Translations under genes and position numbers: made by a program | The notes under the pieces: generated by a model | Seen by the model: only the letters and a program-made list of their open reading frames with translations | The model's database searches: none | What the model was told of the DNA's origin: nothing | In this document: piece after piece, positions 53,485-64,000 of the stretch | Numbering within the stretch: position 1 is the first letter of the stretch | Layout: each line of letters begins with the position of its first letter | Assembly: GCA_905183005.1 (NCBI GenBank) | Contig: CAJJDO010000138.1 | Location: 186,001-250,000, forward strand | Direction: 5' to 3' | Length of the DNA stretch: 64,000 nucleotides | Origin: Paramecium pentaurelia | Lineage: Eukaryota; Ciliophora; Oligohymenophorea; Peniculida; Parameciidae

Positions 53485-56190
53485 GGTTAGTTAATTTTTA
53501 AATTAATTCTATTTATTTAGTGTTTTGATTTAAGTTTGGCAGTATATTCTATAGCTATAAATGGTCGAAGATTTAAAATAATGGTGTATAAGGCATCCAT
53601 CTAATTTAGATAACTTTTTTTTGATGACTTTACTACTTCTAATTGTAAAGTTAAAATTGTTCTTAAGTGATGATTTCCAAAATAAATTTTCTCTTTATAC
53701 TAAATGGATAAATGCAATTCATTGATAAAAATAATTAGTGTTAATTATATAAGAAAAGTTAATTACCATTGAAAAAATTAAAATTTATTTTCTTAAAAAT
53801 CAAATTCAATTTATTATAATGAAAATAATCATAAACAAAAATTATTAGCTCTCTATTATAAATGATACTATAATAATCTATTTAATGAAATTTTGAAAAA
53901 AAAAAATGTTAATTTTTAATAGCCTAATTCTTGTTTTTATATGAAATAAAATAATTAAATTTCTCTCAGATTGTTTAAAGAAACTTTAATATTTGAAGCT
54001 TTGCTAGCCATACCACTTGCAATCAATCATTTTTGTGATAAATATTAAATATTTGTGAGAAAACTTTTTAATTATGTATGGGGACATCTTCCTTAAACTA
54101 ATTTTCTTTTTTAAAACTTTATCAACCATCAGAATAATTATTATTACTAGATTACAATCTTTAAAAAATTTGATTGTAAATAATTTAATCAGATCAATGT
54201 TGGTATAAAATAGAAATAATCAGATTATAGAAATGATTAAAAATGATAGGATTTTTTTAGCAAAAAACCTAATCCTGTGTTACTATGAATTATTCTACCG
54301 TAATATGACTAGACTTTATTTTGTGTCTAATTGTTGAAACAAATTATAATAATAATTTATTTAATACTGACAATCTAAATAATTAATTCCTTTTAAAAAG
54401 AAAAGGTTTGAATATTCTAATATGAGAATTAAGAGTCAAGTTAAAGTGAAAATGTGAAAATAAATAATATATATTTCTAGGAAACCTGCCCATAACTTTG
54501 ATTACCTTTGCGAAGAATCTTGGCAAAATTTATTTGAAAGTAATACTAAGAATGTTGCTGAATTTACATCTGAATCTTTCCTCAAATATATCGTCATAGT
54601 TTCTAATTTTACTATTAAAAGATTAAGAACGTAATTAAGAATTAAAAATAGGTTCAAAATTACATAGAACTTTTCCTTCTTTAAAATATTAAATAATTTA
54701 ACTGATAATATTATTGCATAATTCTGAAACATTTCAATTTCTTATGGATTCACTTAATGGCTAATTAAAGCTTTTAAATTTCATATTAATAAGTGAAAAT
54801 TTATTTGTAAAATTTTGATGAAGTAATTGATAATCAAATATTATATATTCTTTAATTAATTATATATATAAATCTAGGGATTATTTAATTAAATTAAATA
54901 ATTTAAACCCTTTTAAGTGGATAAACATAAAATATAAAAATCCAAATCATGTATGTATTCTTAACTTCTGATTTCTTCTATAAATCACAAGTGAGATCTA
55001 GTCTATTGATTTTACTATAAATTATAAGAGTATCAATATTTAGAATATGATAATAAATATAAACATCATGAAATAAAATTCAGCAACCAAATTTAAAATT
55101 AAATCCATTAATTTTCTCATAGGAAAGAAAATTTGAAGTCCAAAAAAAAAAATTTATTAATATAGGTGATTGAAATCTACATTTATGAATATAATATGAA
55201 TATGTTATTAATTTAAAATCATATTATAGAATAATTGATTTAGCTCTTTAAAACCTAAATATTTCTTATGTTCATAAAAAATAAAATAATAAAAATGATC
55301 ATCAAATTAAGAACAGAAGATTATTATCAGTGGGATGCTTTTAACCATAGTATTATCTTTAAAAATATTTTATAATCAATGATACATTTCTTTGTGAAAC
55401 TTTATAGTTTCTTACAAACAATATAATGAATTGTGGAAAGTACATTGCCCAAAAAAAATTCGATAGCTATTATAATCTTTGTAGCTTAAGTAATTAGAAT
55501 AGATTAAAATATTAAATTTAAAAACAAGATACTTTTAAAACTTTAAGAGAGCAAGATCAACAATTCATGAAAATAATAAAACTTGCTTAAGTTTGGTATT
55601 TGTATTTTCAAAGACACTTCAAAGTTTGAATCTTAAAGAAATGAATTATGTATAAAAAAATAAATAAAGAAAATGAAGTTAGATTTTATATCTTAGAATC
55701 ACTCACTTAGTTAAAGAATCAATCCATATCTATATCATTTTGAACAAAAAAATTTAATCAACTTTAATAAAGAATTAATTGATAAAACTTAAAAATTTAT
55801 TTGGCATATAAAGAAGGTCAGGAACTATCAACTGAAAATACTTTGTTTGATTATTTTAGACTAAATGATTATAATTGAAAGGTGTTGACAAAAAGGTAGA
55901 TAAGCAGAGTAGGTGCGTCAGAGTTAGTGAGAGAAAAAATCTTAATGAAAGAAATATTTTTCGTTTTAATTATGATAATAATATATATTCTATTCTAATT
56001 TAATTTAATTAAAAAAAATAGAATAGAATATAAGAAATTTAAGCAAAGGATAAAAAGAGCAAAAATAAAGGTTTAAATTATTTTCTTATTTAATAAAAGA
56101 AGAGAATAATAGAATCTTATGCTTAGAACTTTTAAGAAAATTTGAGTATTGATATTAAGAAAAAATAAAATAATATATGTTTATTTTATT
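53485..56190. other. Long non-coding region
   Basis: About 2.7 kb between the small gene and the 3' end of the TPR gene. No open frame with convincing protein content was found on either strand. It contains the hairpin listed at 55985-56031. Confidence 0.45.
55985..56031. repeat. Perfect 13-bp inverted repeat (hairpin)
   Basis: ATATTCTATTCTA at 55985-55997 is exactly complementary to TAGAATAGAATAT at 56019-56031, with a 21-bp AT loop. It lies about 160 bp past the stop of the minus-strand TPR gene. It might shape that gene's 3' end, but in DNA this AT-rich it may be chance. Confidence 0.4.
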
Positions 56191-58622
56191 TCATAATAAT
56201 GAGGTGTTTCTGAGTTTGATGATTTTCTATTAAATTTTATGCGAAAAAGGATGATTCAAAGATAATGCTATTTGATAATTTTGTGTAGCTTAAATGATTT
56301 GGTTCTATAATAATAAGCAATTTGCTAAAATAAAAATAAAATAATACCTTTATTATAATAGGCATTTACATAATTGGGATCGATTGAAATAGCTTTATCA
56401 TAGAAGATTATTGCTTGTTCGTATTATTTCAAATTTTATAAACAAAGACCTAAAATTAAATTATGGAGATAACCTTTATTATAATAGGCATTAATATAAT
56501 TGGAATCTATTGAAATAGTTTTATCATAGCAGATTATTGCTTGTTCGTATTATTTCAAACTGTATAAACAATTTCCTAAAATTCAATTTTGAAGATGAAC
56601 CTTTGTTATTATAGGCTTAAACTTGATTGGGATCTATTGAAATAGCTTTATCATAGCAGATTATTGCTTCTTAATATTATTTCAAATTGTCTAAACAATT
56701 ACCTAAAATTCAATTTTGAAGATGAACCTTTGTTATTATAGGCTTAAACTTGATTGGGATCTATGGAAATAGTTTTATCATAGCAGATTATTGCTAGTTC
56801 ATATTATTTCAAATTGTCTAAACAATTACCTAAAATTCTATAATGGAGATAAACCTTTTTTATAAAAGGCATTAACGTAATTATGATCGATTGAAATAAC
56901 TTTATCGTAGCATATTATAGCTTGTTCATTTTATTTCAAATTGTATAAACAAAGACCTAAAATTCAATTAAGGAGATGAACCTTTGTTATAATAGGCATT
57001 AACATAATTGGGATCTATGGAAATAGCTTTATTATAGCAGATTATTGCTTCTTCATATTATTTCAGATTATATAAACAACTACCTAAAATTCAATTATGG
57101 AGATAAACCTTTGTTATTATAGGCATTAATATAGTTAGGATCTATTGTAATAGTTTAATCATAGCAGATTATTGCTAGTTCATATTATTTCAAATTGTCT
57201 AAACAACTACCTAAAATTCTATTATAGAGATAAACCTTTATTATAATAGGCATTAATATAATTGATATCTATTGAAATAGTTTAATCATAGCAGATTATT
57301 GCTAGTTCATATTATTTCAAATTGTCTAAACAATTACCTAAAATTCAATTTTGAAGATAAACCTTTATTATAATAGGCATTAATATAATTGGTATCTATT
57401 GAAATAGTTTAATCATAGCAAATTATTGCTTGTTCATATTATTTCAAATTTTATAAACAAAGACCTAAAATTAAATTATGGAGATAACCTTTATTATAAT
57501 AGGCATTAACATGATTACGATCAAGTGAAATGGCTATATCTAAAAATACCATAGCATTTTTAAAATAATTTAGTTTATATAGTGCAAAACCTAATAATTA
57601 TTATGTTTTATTTACCTTTTAAATAATTTAAATGACTATTGTTAGAATTCAACATCAAACCTTATTCAACACTCAAAATTGCTTATTACAATTCTTACTA
57701 TTCAATTAATGAAATTACTATTAATTATTTTTTTTAATACTTTTCATCCATAAAGCATAGCAATTATTTCTATCTAAACCTAATATAGTATCACAAGATA
57801 TCATAATTTTTTGATCCATATCTTTTTTAAGGATTATATTACTGTTATCCAATTTTGTCATAGAATATACTTTTAATTATTGCAAATGTTACCTTCTAAT
57901 ATCAATGTAGCTATATTATTGCTTTTAATTCTTAATTTTTCCTATAGAGTGATTAGAGCTTATTCTTAAAAATTTGGATATTCTAATTATAATTCTTTTA
58001 ACAATTAAAAGGATTTATAATTGTTATTCTATTACATTAATGTAACACCTTATTTTTATTTTATTATACATTAGTAAAATTTTGCCAAATGATTATTTGC
58101 GTCTTCTTATAAAACTTTCTCAAATTTTACTAAAGCACTTTAGTATTCCTTTTAGTTTATTAATTCGATTCCTTGTTTTAACCCTAATTGTAAAATATTA
58201 TGAATACAGAGATTAATAATTTCTTTATCAAATTAAGTAGATTTTATATTTGTATTCCAAAACTTTACTTTGCCAATATTATCAAGAAAGTCCTTGAACT
58301 TTTATACTTACAAGTTTTTGGCTATCTCCTAAAACTTTTGCTATTCTTTTAAAATAATTTTGATTGTTTTTTCATACTCTAACTTAAACTATTGAAACTT
58401 CCAGTCAGCTTATTCTAACATTTAATCTAGCTTATATATAATTAAATCTAGGAGTATATCGATTTTATCAAATGGCTTGCAGTCATTTCTACAATTTAAA
58501 TGTTTCTGAGGATTGATTAAACAATTAACACAAAATTGTGATTTAGGTTCTTGACAATCAGGATAAAGGCAAAAACCGATAATTGAACTAATCTCGTGTT
58601 CTAAGTTTTGACAAAAAAACAT
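56191..58622 (-). CDS. Zinc-finger plus TPR repeat protein with an intron in every repeat
   Basis: ATG at 58622, TGA at 56193-56191. The first 60 residues form a B-box-like Cys/His cluster (FCLYPDCQEPK, FCVNCLINPQKHLNC). Residues to about 250 are helical. About nine TPR units of exactly 34 residues follow once introns are removed, each like AYYNKG-NCLDNLKQYELAIICYDKAISIDPNYIN. Introns: 57591-57615, 57465-57488, 57338-57362, 57211-57235, 57084-57108, 56957-56981, 56830-56854, 56703-56727, 56576-56600, 56450-56473 and 56325-56347; nearly all are 25 nt. Two frame slips at T4 57871-57874 and A4 57675-57678 need one added base. TPR arrays bind protein partners, and the family with this N-terminus is large in Paramecium. 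Its exact role is unknown. Confidence 0.82.
56348..57615 (-). repeat. Tandem 127-bp units: 102-bp TPR exon plus 25-bp intron
   Basis: Each unit contains one 102-bp TPR coding repeat interrupted after the codons for YYNK and one base of the next codon by an intron of the form GTTTATCTCC...TTTTAG. Intron sequences resemble one another along their whole length, so intron and exon were duplicated together. Two units have a 24-nt intron instead of 25. Confidence 0.85.
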
Positions 58623-58659
58623 TTATATCTTTTTTTAATTTAAATATTATAAATCTTAC

Positions 58660-59076
58660 TCATAATATATTCTATATATATAGTTGTATTAATATTATAA
58701 TTAACAGAACTTAGAAATAATTAATCAATGAATTCATATTATGGTTTTAAGATTATTTGAATTTTATGTTTTATAATGAGGAATCAGATGATTTAATTGA
58801 AAAAAAAAATTCGAATTCTTTTTATTCAAACTATTCTTCTATTATTTAATAATCTCTATTTAGATTATGGTTCATTACTTTAAAAAATATCCATCCTTTA
58901 TCATTTCCTTTAGAAAACTTGAGATTATAATCATAATAATTCATTTCACTTTTGAACTTCTGATCTACATGAGCTTAAGAAGTTATTTTTTACTTGAATA
59001 AAAATTAATCCGTATTTTTTAAGCAATATATTTTATTAATAATTGGGTCTTATTTAAAAACAGAATTATTTTCCAT
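58660..59076 (-). CDS. Hypothetical protein, up to 138 aa
   Basis: ATG at 59076 (MENNSVFKQDPIINKIYC) and TGA at 58662-58660. The first 90 residues look coding (AHVDQKFKSEMNYYDYNLKF, NDKGWIFFKVMNHN), while the last 45 are AT-driven and may lie beyond a missed intron or frame slip. It ends only 37 bp before the start of the TPR gene on the same strand. No domain is recognised. Confidence 0.5.
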
Positions 59077-60767
59077 CTTAAATTTCAAAAATGATAAAAA
59101 CAAGATTAAAATTCCCTCAAAGGATAAAAATATAATCAAAGAATAGTAATTTTTAATTTTTTACATTAAGTTAGTTCTTTCTCCAAATAAAAATGCATAA
59201 GAAAGTCAACTTGAAAGATAAATTATTTTTTTTTAATAATACGTATGTTTTTTTCATATAGCTTTTGAGAAATTATTGAATTTATTATTTGATTAAATAG
59301 GAATTATAAAAACCATACCTATTACCCACATCTTGATTTTCATATAAAAATAAATCAATTATATAATAGTCTCAATTCTATATATTTATTATAAAATCTC
59401 TTAATGTTCATATTTCATCAGTTTTTGTTTTGTTTTCAATTACCTAACAAAAGTTTCTTAATATCTATAGCTTAAACGATGAAGAATATTATAGTTTAAA
59501 AGTATCTTGTTTTGATTACTTAACTTTTGCTTTATAATTATTGTATCATCTTTATAAATTTTGTATTACTCTTCCTTTGATTGGATTTAATGAATTTATT
59601 CTATATTAATTTAGTTAATATTTTCTCAATCTATTTAAAGATAATTTTGAGAAAATCCTATATTTGACTATAGAAATCAACTTACCTGAAATGTATATTC
59701 ATCAAGCATATAACAATATCAGCATCAAGCCTAAAAATTCCTTGTTTTTTATTTTTTCTTTCCATTATATCTTATTATTTTATAAAAATGAATATACAAT
59801 TAATAATAACTAAGTCAATTTTTCAGCTGGTATGAAGAATTAAAATTTTTAAGATCTTAACAAAAATCAAAATAAAAAAAGCATATTATTTCTTTAAATT
59901 TTCGAGACAAGTAGATGAGTTAGGATTATTATTGATGAAAAGTAATAATGATGGTTCTGTCGTATATCTACTGATGAAGTTTCTAGGAAAACGAGAAAAT
60001 AATTTTTATTTGGATAAATATAAACTTTTTTGGATTGAGAACCAGAAACCTAAGATTATATAAATCAATTATGATAAGAATTTTGGAACAAGATGATTTA
60101 AACAAAATTCTTTCATTATTTAGTTTGACTAGATTCAATTCTATTTAGTTTAATAAATTAAAATCATTAATTATTATATCTTTTATCTGAGCCTCAATTA
60201 AATTGCAGTTTAAATATCAATTTAAATTTAGTAGGATATTAATCAAAGCCTTAAATCAATTTTCTACTAAATTTTATTTCATACCAAAAATAAACAATTT
60301 ATTCACCTAATATTTTCTAGATTACATAATTGTGATAGAGTTTTTTCCATCTTCTTCTTAAGTTTGCTGAACTGGGAAATAGAGTTCATTAATTCGCTTT
60401 TTACTTAAAATATTAAATAATATTACAGTCGCTTGTTACAAAAAATATCAAGTAAATCATTATTCTAATGTTATGTTGATCAAAAGTGATTTAATATATT
60501 AAAAATTGTATTAATTGAATGATCAGAAGAATTAAACAAAACTCAAATATATATAAAAATTTATCAGGTATTAATTCCAGTTATATTTCAATAAATGAAT
60601 ATCAAAATTGACTAATTCTTATTCATTAGTATCAGCTTTAATGAAATTTTTTCTTAAATTGCAATGAATTAAAAAGTAAGTTTTGATCTAATTAATTATT
60701 TTTGCAGGATTTATCATAATTAATTGAGGTAACTTTTAAAAAATCCTAAAAGTATTAAAAAATTTGA
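59077..60767. other. Mostly non-coding, one short coherent ORF
   Basis: A plus-strand stretch at about 59870-60092 reads KAYYFFKFSRQVDELGLLLM then MKFLGKRENNFYLDKYKLFW and stops at TGA. It resembles a fragment of a larger protein, possibly of a mobile element, but nothing decisive is visible. The rest shows no gene. Confidence 0.35.
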
Positions 60768-61199
60768 AGCCAATAAAACTGGAATATCTCATTTCCAAAA
60801 ACTTCTTAGGGTGATTGGCAAGATGAATTTTAAAATATTTATGTCTAAAACAAGCCAAAAAACATAAACAGCCAAATCCTTAAAACATTAATCAAGAAAA
60901 ATATTTAACAAAAAGTTTATGAAATATTATCTAAAGCACTTAAAGATAGAATTATTTTTGAAAAAGACTTTAAAATAACTATTCAAAATTCAGGAACAAC
61001 AAAAGTACAAGCTGCGTTAGACTTAATTCTCATTTATTATCTAACTGTAAATGGATACTTCTACTAAAATCTTATGGTATTTTATTTTGTAAATAATGCG
61101 AAAATACTATAGATGAAGATAATTGCACAAAGAATATGGACGATAGTGAATGCTTTTACTATGGAATATGTTTTATTTGAAAGCTTTAGGCTAATGTGA
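60768..61199 (+). pseudogene. Coding fragment without start
   Basis: Between TGA at 60765 and TGA at 61197-61199 the frame encodes 143 residues of good composition (NISFPKTSQGDWQDEFQNIY, KVYEILSKALKDRIIFEKDF, NSGTTKVQAALDLILIYYL) with no usable initial Met. It is either an internal exon of a gene whose other exons I cannot join or a fragment of a decayed gene. A second overlapping frame is also open upstream, which lowers certainty. Confidence 0.4.
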
Positions 61200-61933
61200 T
61201 TAACAATGCAGTTGGATTACATCTATAGTTGATATTGCTTTTATAACTGTTCATGATAATATTTATGATCTTACATTTTTGAACAGCTTCTAGTTAAGCT
61301 TTAGGAGGTAAATCTAAATAGAATATTTTAATGTCCAATTATTTTGATTGGCTTGATATTTTCATTATCATCATATCGTTTTAATTCTTAATCTACATAA
61401 TTTACAAAATTACTACTAAATTAGAATATTGGCAACCAAATTCTAAATTCATTAAGGATCACTAATGAAAAATCAATTCCTTAATATAAGCATAATTTAC
61501 ATAATTCAAAAATAAAATTATATTTTCAATTAATTATGATAATCAATAACTTAAAACCTTAATCCATTCTTTTCCTTATTGTATATAAGATAATTCATAT
61601 TTTAATCAGAAAGAAAATACAAATTTAAGAAGTTAGAGTAAAAATTATTGAGCAGAATTGAATATTTTTATTAAAATTGGTTAAATATCATTTATATAAT
61701 TAAAATTGATTACTATATTCTTCAAGGTTCTTTATATCATATCTTCGATGAATTAGATTAAGATTTAGATGAAATATCAAACTTCACTCCATAAACAATC
61801 CCTAAAGATTCTATTTCATAAAAGAGCAGAAAAAAGAGTAAGACTAAACCATCTATTAGTAATTAGAAACTTCAATATCCCTTAATCTAGAGAGCATAAA
61901 AATAATCTTGAAATTTTATTAGTAATGTAGTAA
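61200..61933. other. Unassigned region with a Lys/Ser-rich C-terminal-like piece
   Basis: At about 61746-61905 the plus strand reads DELDQDLDEISNFTPQTIP then SQKSRKKSKTKPSISNQK and reaches TGA, like the acidic-to-basic tail of a nuclear protein. No N-terminal part could be linked to it. Confidence 0.35.
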
Positions 61934-62923
61934 ATGTCTAATACTATAGTTGTTGAAAGTAAATCTTTTTTTGAATTATTTACTACATAATAAAGTAGAA
62001 TGAATAGATTAAGTTAAATTGGAAAGTAGACTAGAAACAAGCATAGATAAGATATTTTCATTAATTTATAGGAAGGATCTATAAATAAAAATATAGATTT
62101 GACATGTTCTAGGTTAAGGAGCCTTTGGAAAAGAAAAGGAACTCATAAAATTACAAATTTTTACAACAATTATATAGATAAAAAGAGCTCAATACTATTA
62201 GAAGATAAATAAAGTATGTTTTCAATGATGAAAAAGATTTAAAAAGAATTTAAATCATGGAGAAGAACTCTTTGAAAGATAAAGATAGTGGATATTACCC
62301 TTAAGATATCCAATCAATCTTAGAAATTGTCATCTTAGTAGATATTTGACTCCAATTTCCATTAAAAAAGATATGATAGGAACAATTTGAATTTAATTGT
62401 AAAAATGTCAACATTCATCTTATTATTTATATTGAAATAACAAAAATTAAGTGCATCTAAAATTACTGGTTATGATAAATTGAATAATAAGATTGTTAAT
62501 GTGTTTCAAGGATTTCACTGAGGTTTCAAAAATGTTATTATATATAATTCTGTATTAATATTTATTTAAAACAATTAAATATTATTTCCAGAAGATATAG
62601 TATTAAAAATCCTACCTTAACAAATAAAGAAAAATAGCCCTTGACTTGGGAAGGTGCATTCCAAAAAAGTAACATTTAATGAGGATGCTTATAGTTAAAA
62701 AAGAAACTGATCAGTTTCTCAAAATGTTCTCCCTTTGAAAGTTCGAAATCGAGATTTCCAATTAAACAAAGAAGGGATGATCAAGAGAATGACTGACTGC
62801 TGGATGGACAAACCTACCAAATTTCGATCAAGAGAATACTTAGAAGACCTGATGAAAAAGAATTGTATTCAACATAAGACCGACATTAAATGGGCCAAAG
62901 ACAAGATTCTTAAAGCCCTTTGA
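61934..62923 (+). pseudogene. Single-frame ORF with four internal TGA
   Basis: One frame from ATG 61934 (MSNTIVVESKSFFELFTTQQ) to TGA 62921-62923 holds protein-like blocks: IDLTCSRLRSLWKRKGTHK, EFKSWRRTL, KITGYDKLNNKIVNVFQGF, KVHSKKVTFNEDAYSQKRN and a GC-richer end LNKEGMIKRMTDCWMDKP...KDKILKAL. Internal TGAs follow RRTL, QGFH, KNSP and QKRN. The last 190 bp are clearly coding in base composition. The number of TGAs is not below chance for the middle part, so this may be two short genes or one decayed gene. Family unknown. Confidence 0.4.
62250..62923. repeat. First copy of terminal direct duplication (at least 674 bp)
   Basis: Identical to 63327-64000, where the second copy is cut by the window end. 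A single N at 63326 separates the first full unit (62250-63325) from the second. It is the same pattern as the other two joins, so probably a contig overlap. Confidence 0.88.
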
Positions 62924-62929
62924 TTATTG

Positions 62930-63325
62930 ACTACAAGGTGAAAATGATCATATAAAGAAGATGGATGTGTTTCCTAAATATCTTATAAAAAAAAAGAATT
63001 TAAAATTAGTCAGAAAATACAAGAATTCATTTGATACACCAAATAAACCAACTTAAGACTTTTCTAAGAAATTTTCTTAAGTCATATTCTTATTGTGATG
63101 CATTATGCAACTGAATTCCCCTCTAAAACACTTTACATAGTCAATCAACCTAATAAACCAGAAGAAACCTATCATTTAATTTTTGATGAGGAGTTCGATC
63201 TCCATCATATATGGCTCAAGAAAGTACACTTGAACTACTCTTTAAAATATATACACCAGAGGGCTATGAAATTAAAGTCATCAGGAAAAACTTGAAGGAT
63301 TATAGAATAAATGTCAAAGGAAAAA
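62930..63325 (+). pseudogene. Two coding fragments in different frames
   Basis: One frame holds MHYATEFPSKTLYIVNQPNK and YHLIFDEEFDLHH from about 63098. A second frame, one base away, begins at ATG 63213 (MAQESTLELLFKIYTPEGYE) and runs open to the N at 63326. Both have strong coding composition. A single missing base between them would make one protein, as seen in other genes of this window. The gene runs off the contig end. No family recognised. Confidence 0.4.
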
Positions 63326-63326
63326 N

Positions 63327-64000
63327 TTAAATCATGGAGAAGAACTCTTTGAAAGATAAAGATAGTGGATATTACCCTTAAGATATCCAATCAATCTTAG
63401 AAATTGTCATCTTAGTAGATATTTGACTCCAATTTCCATTAAAAAAGATATGATAGGAACAATTTGAATTTAATTGTAAAAATGTCAACATTCATCTTAT
63501 TATTTATATTGAAATAACAAAAATTAAGTGCATCTAAAATTACTGGTTATGATAAATTGAATAATAAGATTGTTAATGTGTTTCAAGGATTTCACTGAGG
63601 TTTCAAAAATGTTATTATATATAATTCTGTATTAATATTTATTTAAAACAATTAAATATTATTTCCAGAAGATATAGTATTAAAAATCCTACCTTAACAA
63701 ATAAAGAAAAATAGCCCTTGACTTGGGAAGGTGCATTCCAAAAAAGTAACATTTAATGAGGATGCTTATAGTTAAAAAAGAAACTGATCAGTTTCTCAAA
63801 ATGTTCTCCCTTTGAAAGTTCGAAATCGAGATTTCCAATTAAACAAAGAAGGGATGATCAAGAGAATGACTGACTGCTGGATGGACAAACCTACCAAATT
63901 TCGATCAAGAGAATACTTAGAAGACCTGATGAAAAAGAATTGTATTCAACATAAGACCGACATTAAATGGGCCAAAGACAAGATTCTTAAAGCCCTTTGA
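63327..64000. repeat. Second copy of terminal direct duplication, cut by window end
   Basis: Base-for-base repeat of 62250-62923. It probably continues past the window for the rest of the 1076-bp unit. Confidence 0.88.

Noticed and set aside
56191..57615. CRISPR-like array (regular 127-bp spacing)
   Set aside because: The periodic units encode TPR repeats with introns; there are no constant short repeats with unique spacers.
1..64000. TGA as a general sense codon (Trp or Cys)
   Set aside because: Intact genes (for example 6476-10566, 21828-25790, 42002-48412) use TGG for Trp and TGT/TGC for Cys and contain no internal TGA, so TGA is the normal stop here.

Overview
The window reads as ciliate nuclear DNA of Paramecium type. 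It is very AT-rich. Coding frames stay open for kilobases only if TAA and TAG are read as glutamine and TGA is the sole stop. Genes are broken by tiny GT...AG introns of 22-30 nt. Trp is written TGG in the intact genes. No prokaryotic features, rRNA, tRNA or CRISPR array were seen. This is a draft scaffold: one 707-base N gap (13098-13804) and three single-N joins (18814, 38189, 63326), each flanked by two identical copies of about 0.7-1.2 kb. These copies look like unmerged contig overlaps, not biology.

Layout. 1-10.6 kb is a compact gene block: two small proteins (46-312 minus, 311-979 plus), a SHIPPO/PG-rich ciliary-type protein (1162-1928), a protein with an MGCC acylation-type N-terminus and a Cys/His C-terminus (1982-4186 minus), a polytopic membrane protein (4912-6442), and a large Cys-rich CDDGN-repeat membrane protein (6476-10566 minus). 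11.6-13.1 kb holds a VWA-domain gene running into the gap. 13.8-21.1 kb holds a very large GTPase of the VLIG/URGCP type, with a TA-flanked palindromic MITE-like element in its 3' end. 21.8-25.8 kb is a 1320-residue type I membrane protein. 25.8-29.5 kb is decayed sequence with a Tc1/mariner-IS630 type DDE transposase remnant. 30.3-36.8 kb is a second, longer Cys-rich CDDGN protein. 37.2-40.1 kb is an assembly duplication followed by a charged protein. 42.0-48.4 kb is a 2136-residue NLR-like protein: coiled coil, NACHT, and about 13 near-identical WD40 repeats. 48.4-56.2 kb is mostly non-coding, with a decayed GG-Y repeat gene and one small gene. 56.2-58.6 kb is a zinc-finger plus TPR gene in which every TPR unit carries its own intron. 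58.7-64 kb holds small ORFs and fragments.

How parts relate. Several products (NACHT-WD40, VLIG-type GTPase, Cys-rich receptors, VWA, TPR) belong to families that expand in ciliates and that elsewhere act in recognition or signalling. There is no operon logic here, and any functional link between neighbours would be speculation. At least ten apparent frame breaks in five genes are each repaired by one extra base in an A or T run. This points to systematic homopolymer under-calling, or less likely to -1 slippage. Five in-frame TGAs (three in the second Cys-rich gene, one in the GTPase, plus clusters in fragments) cannot be explained that way.
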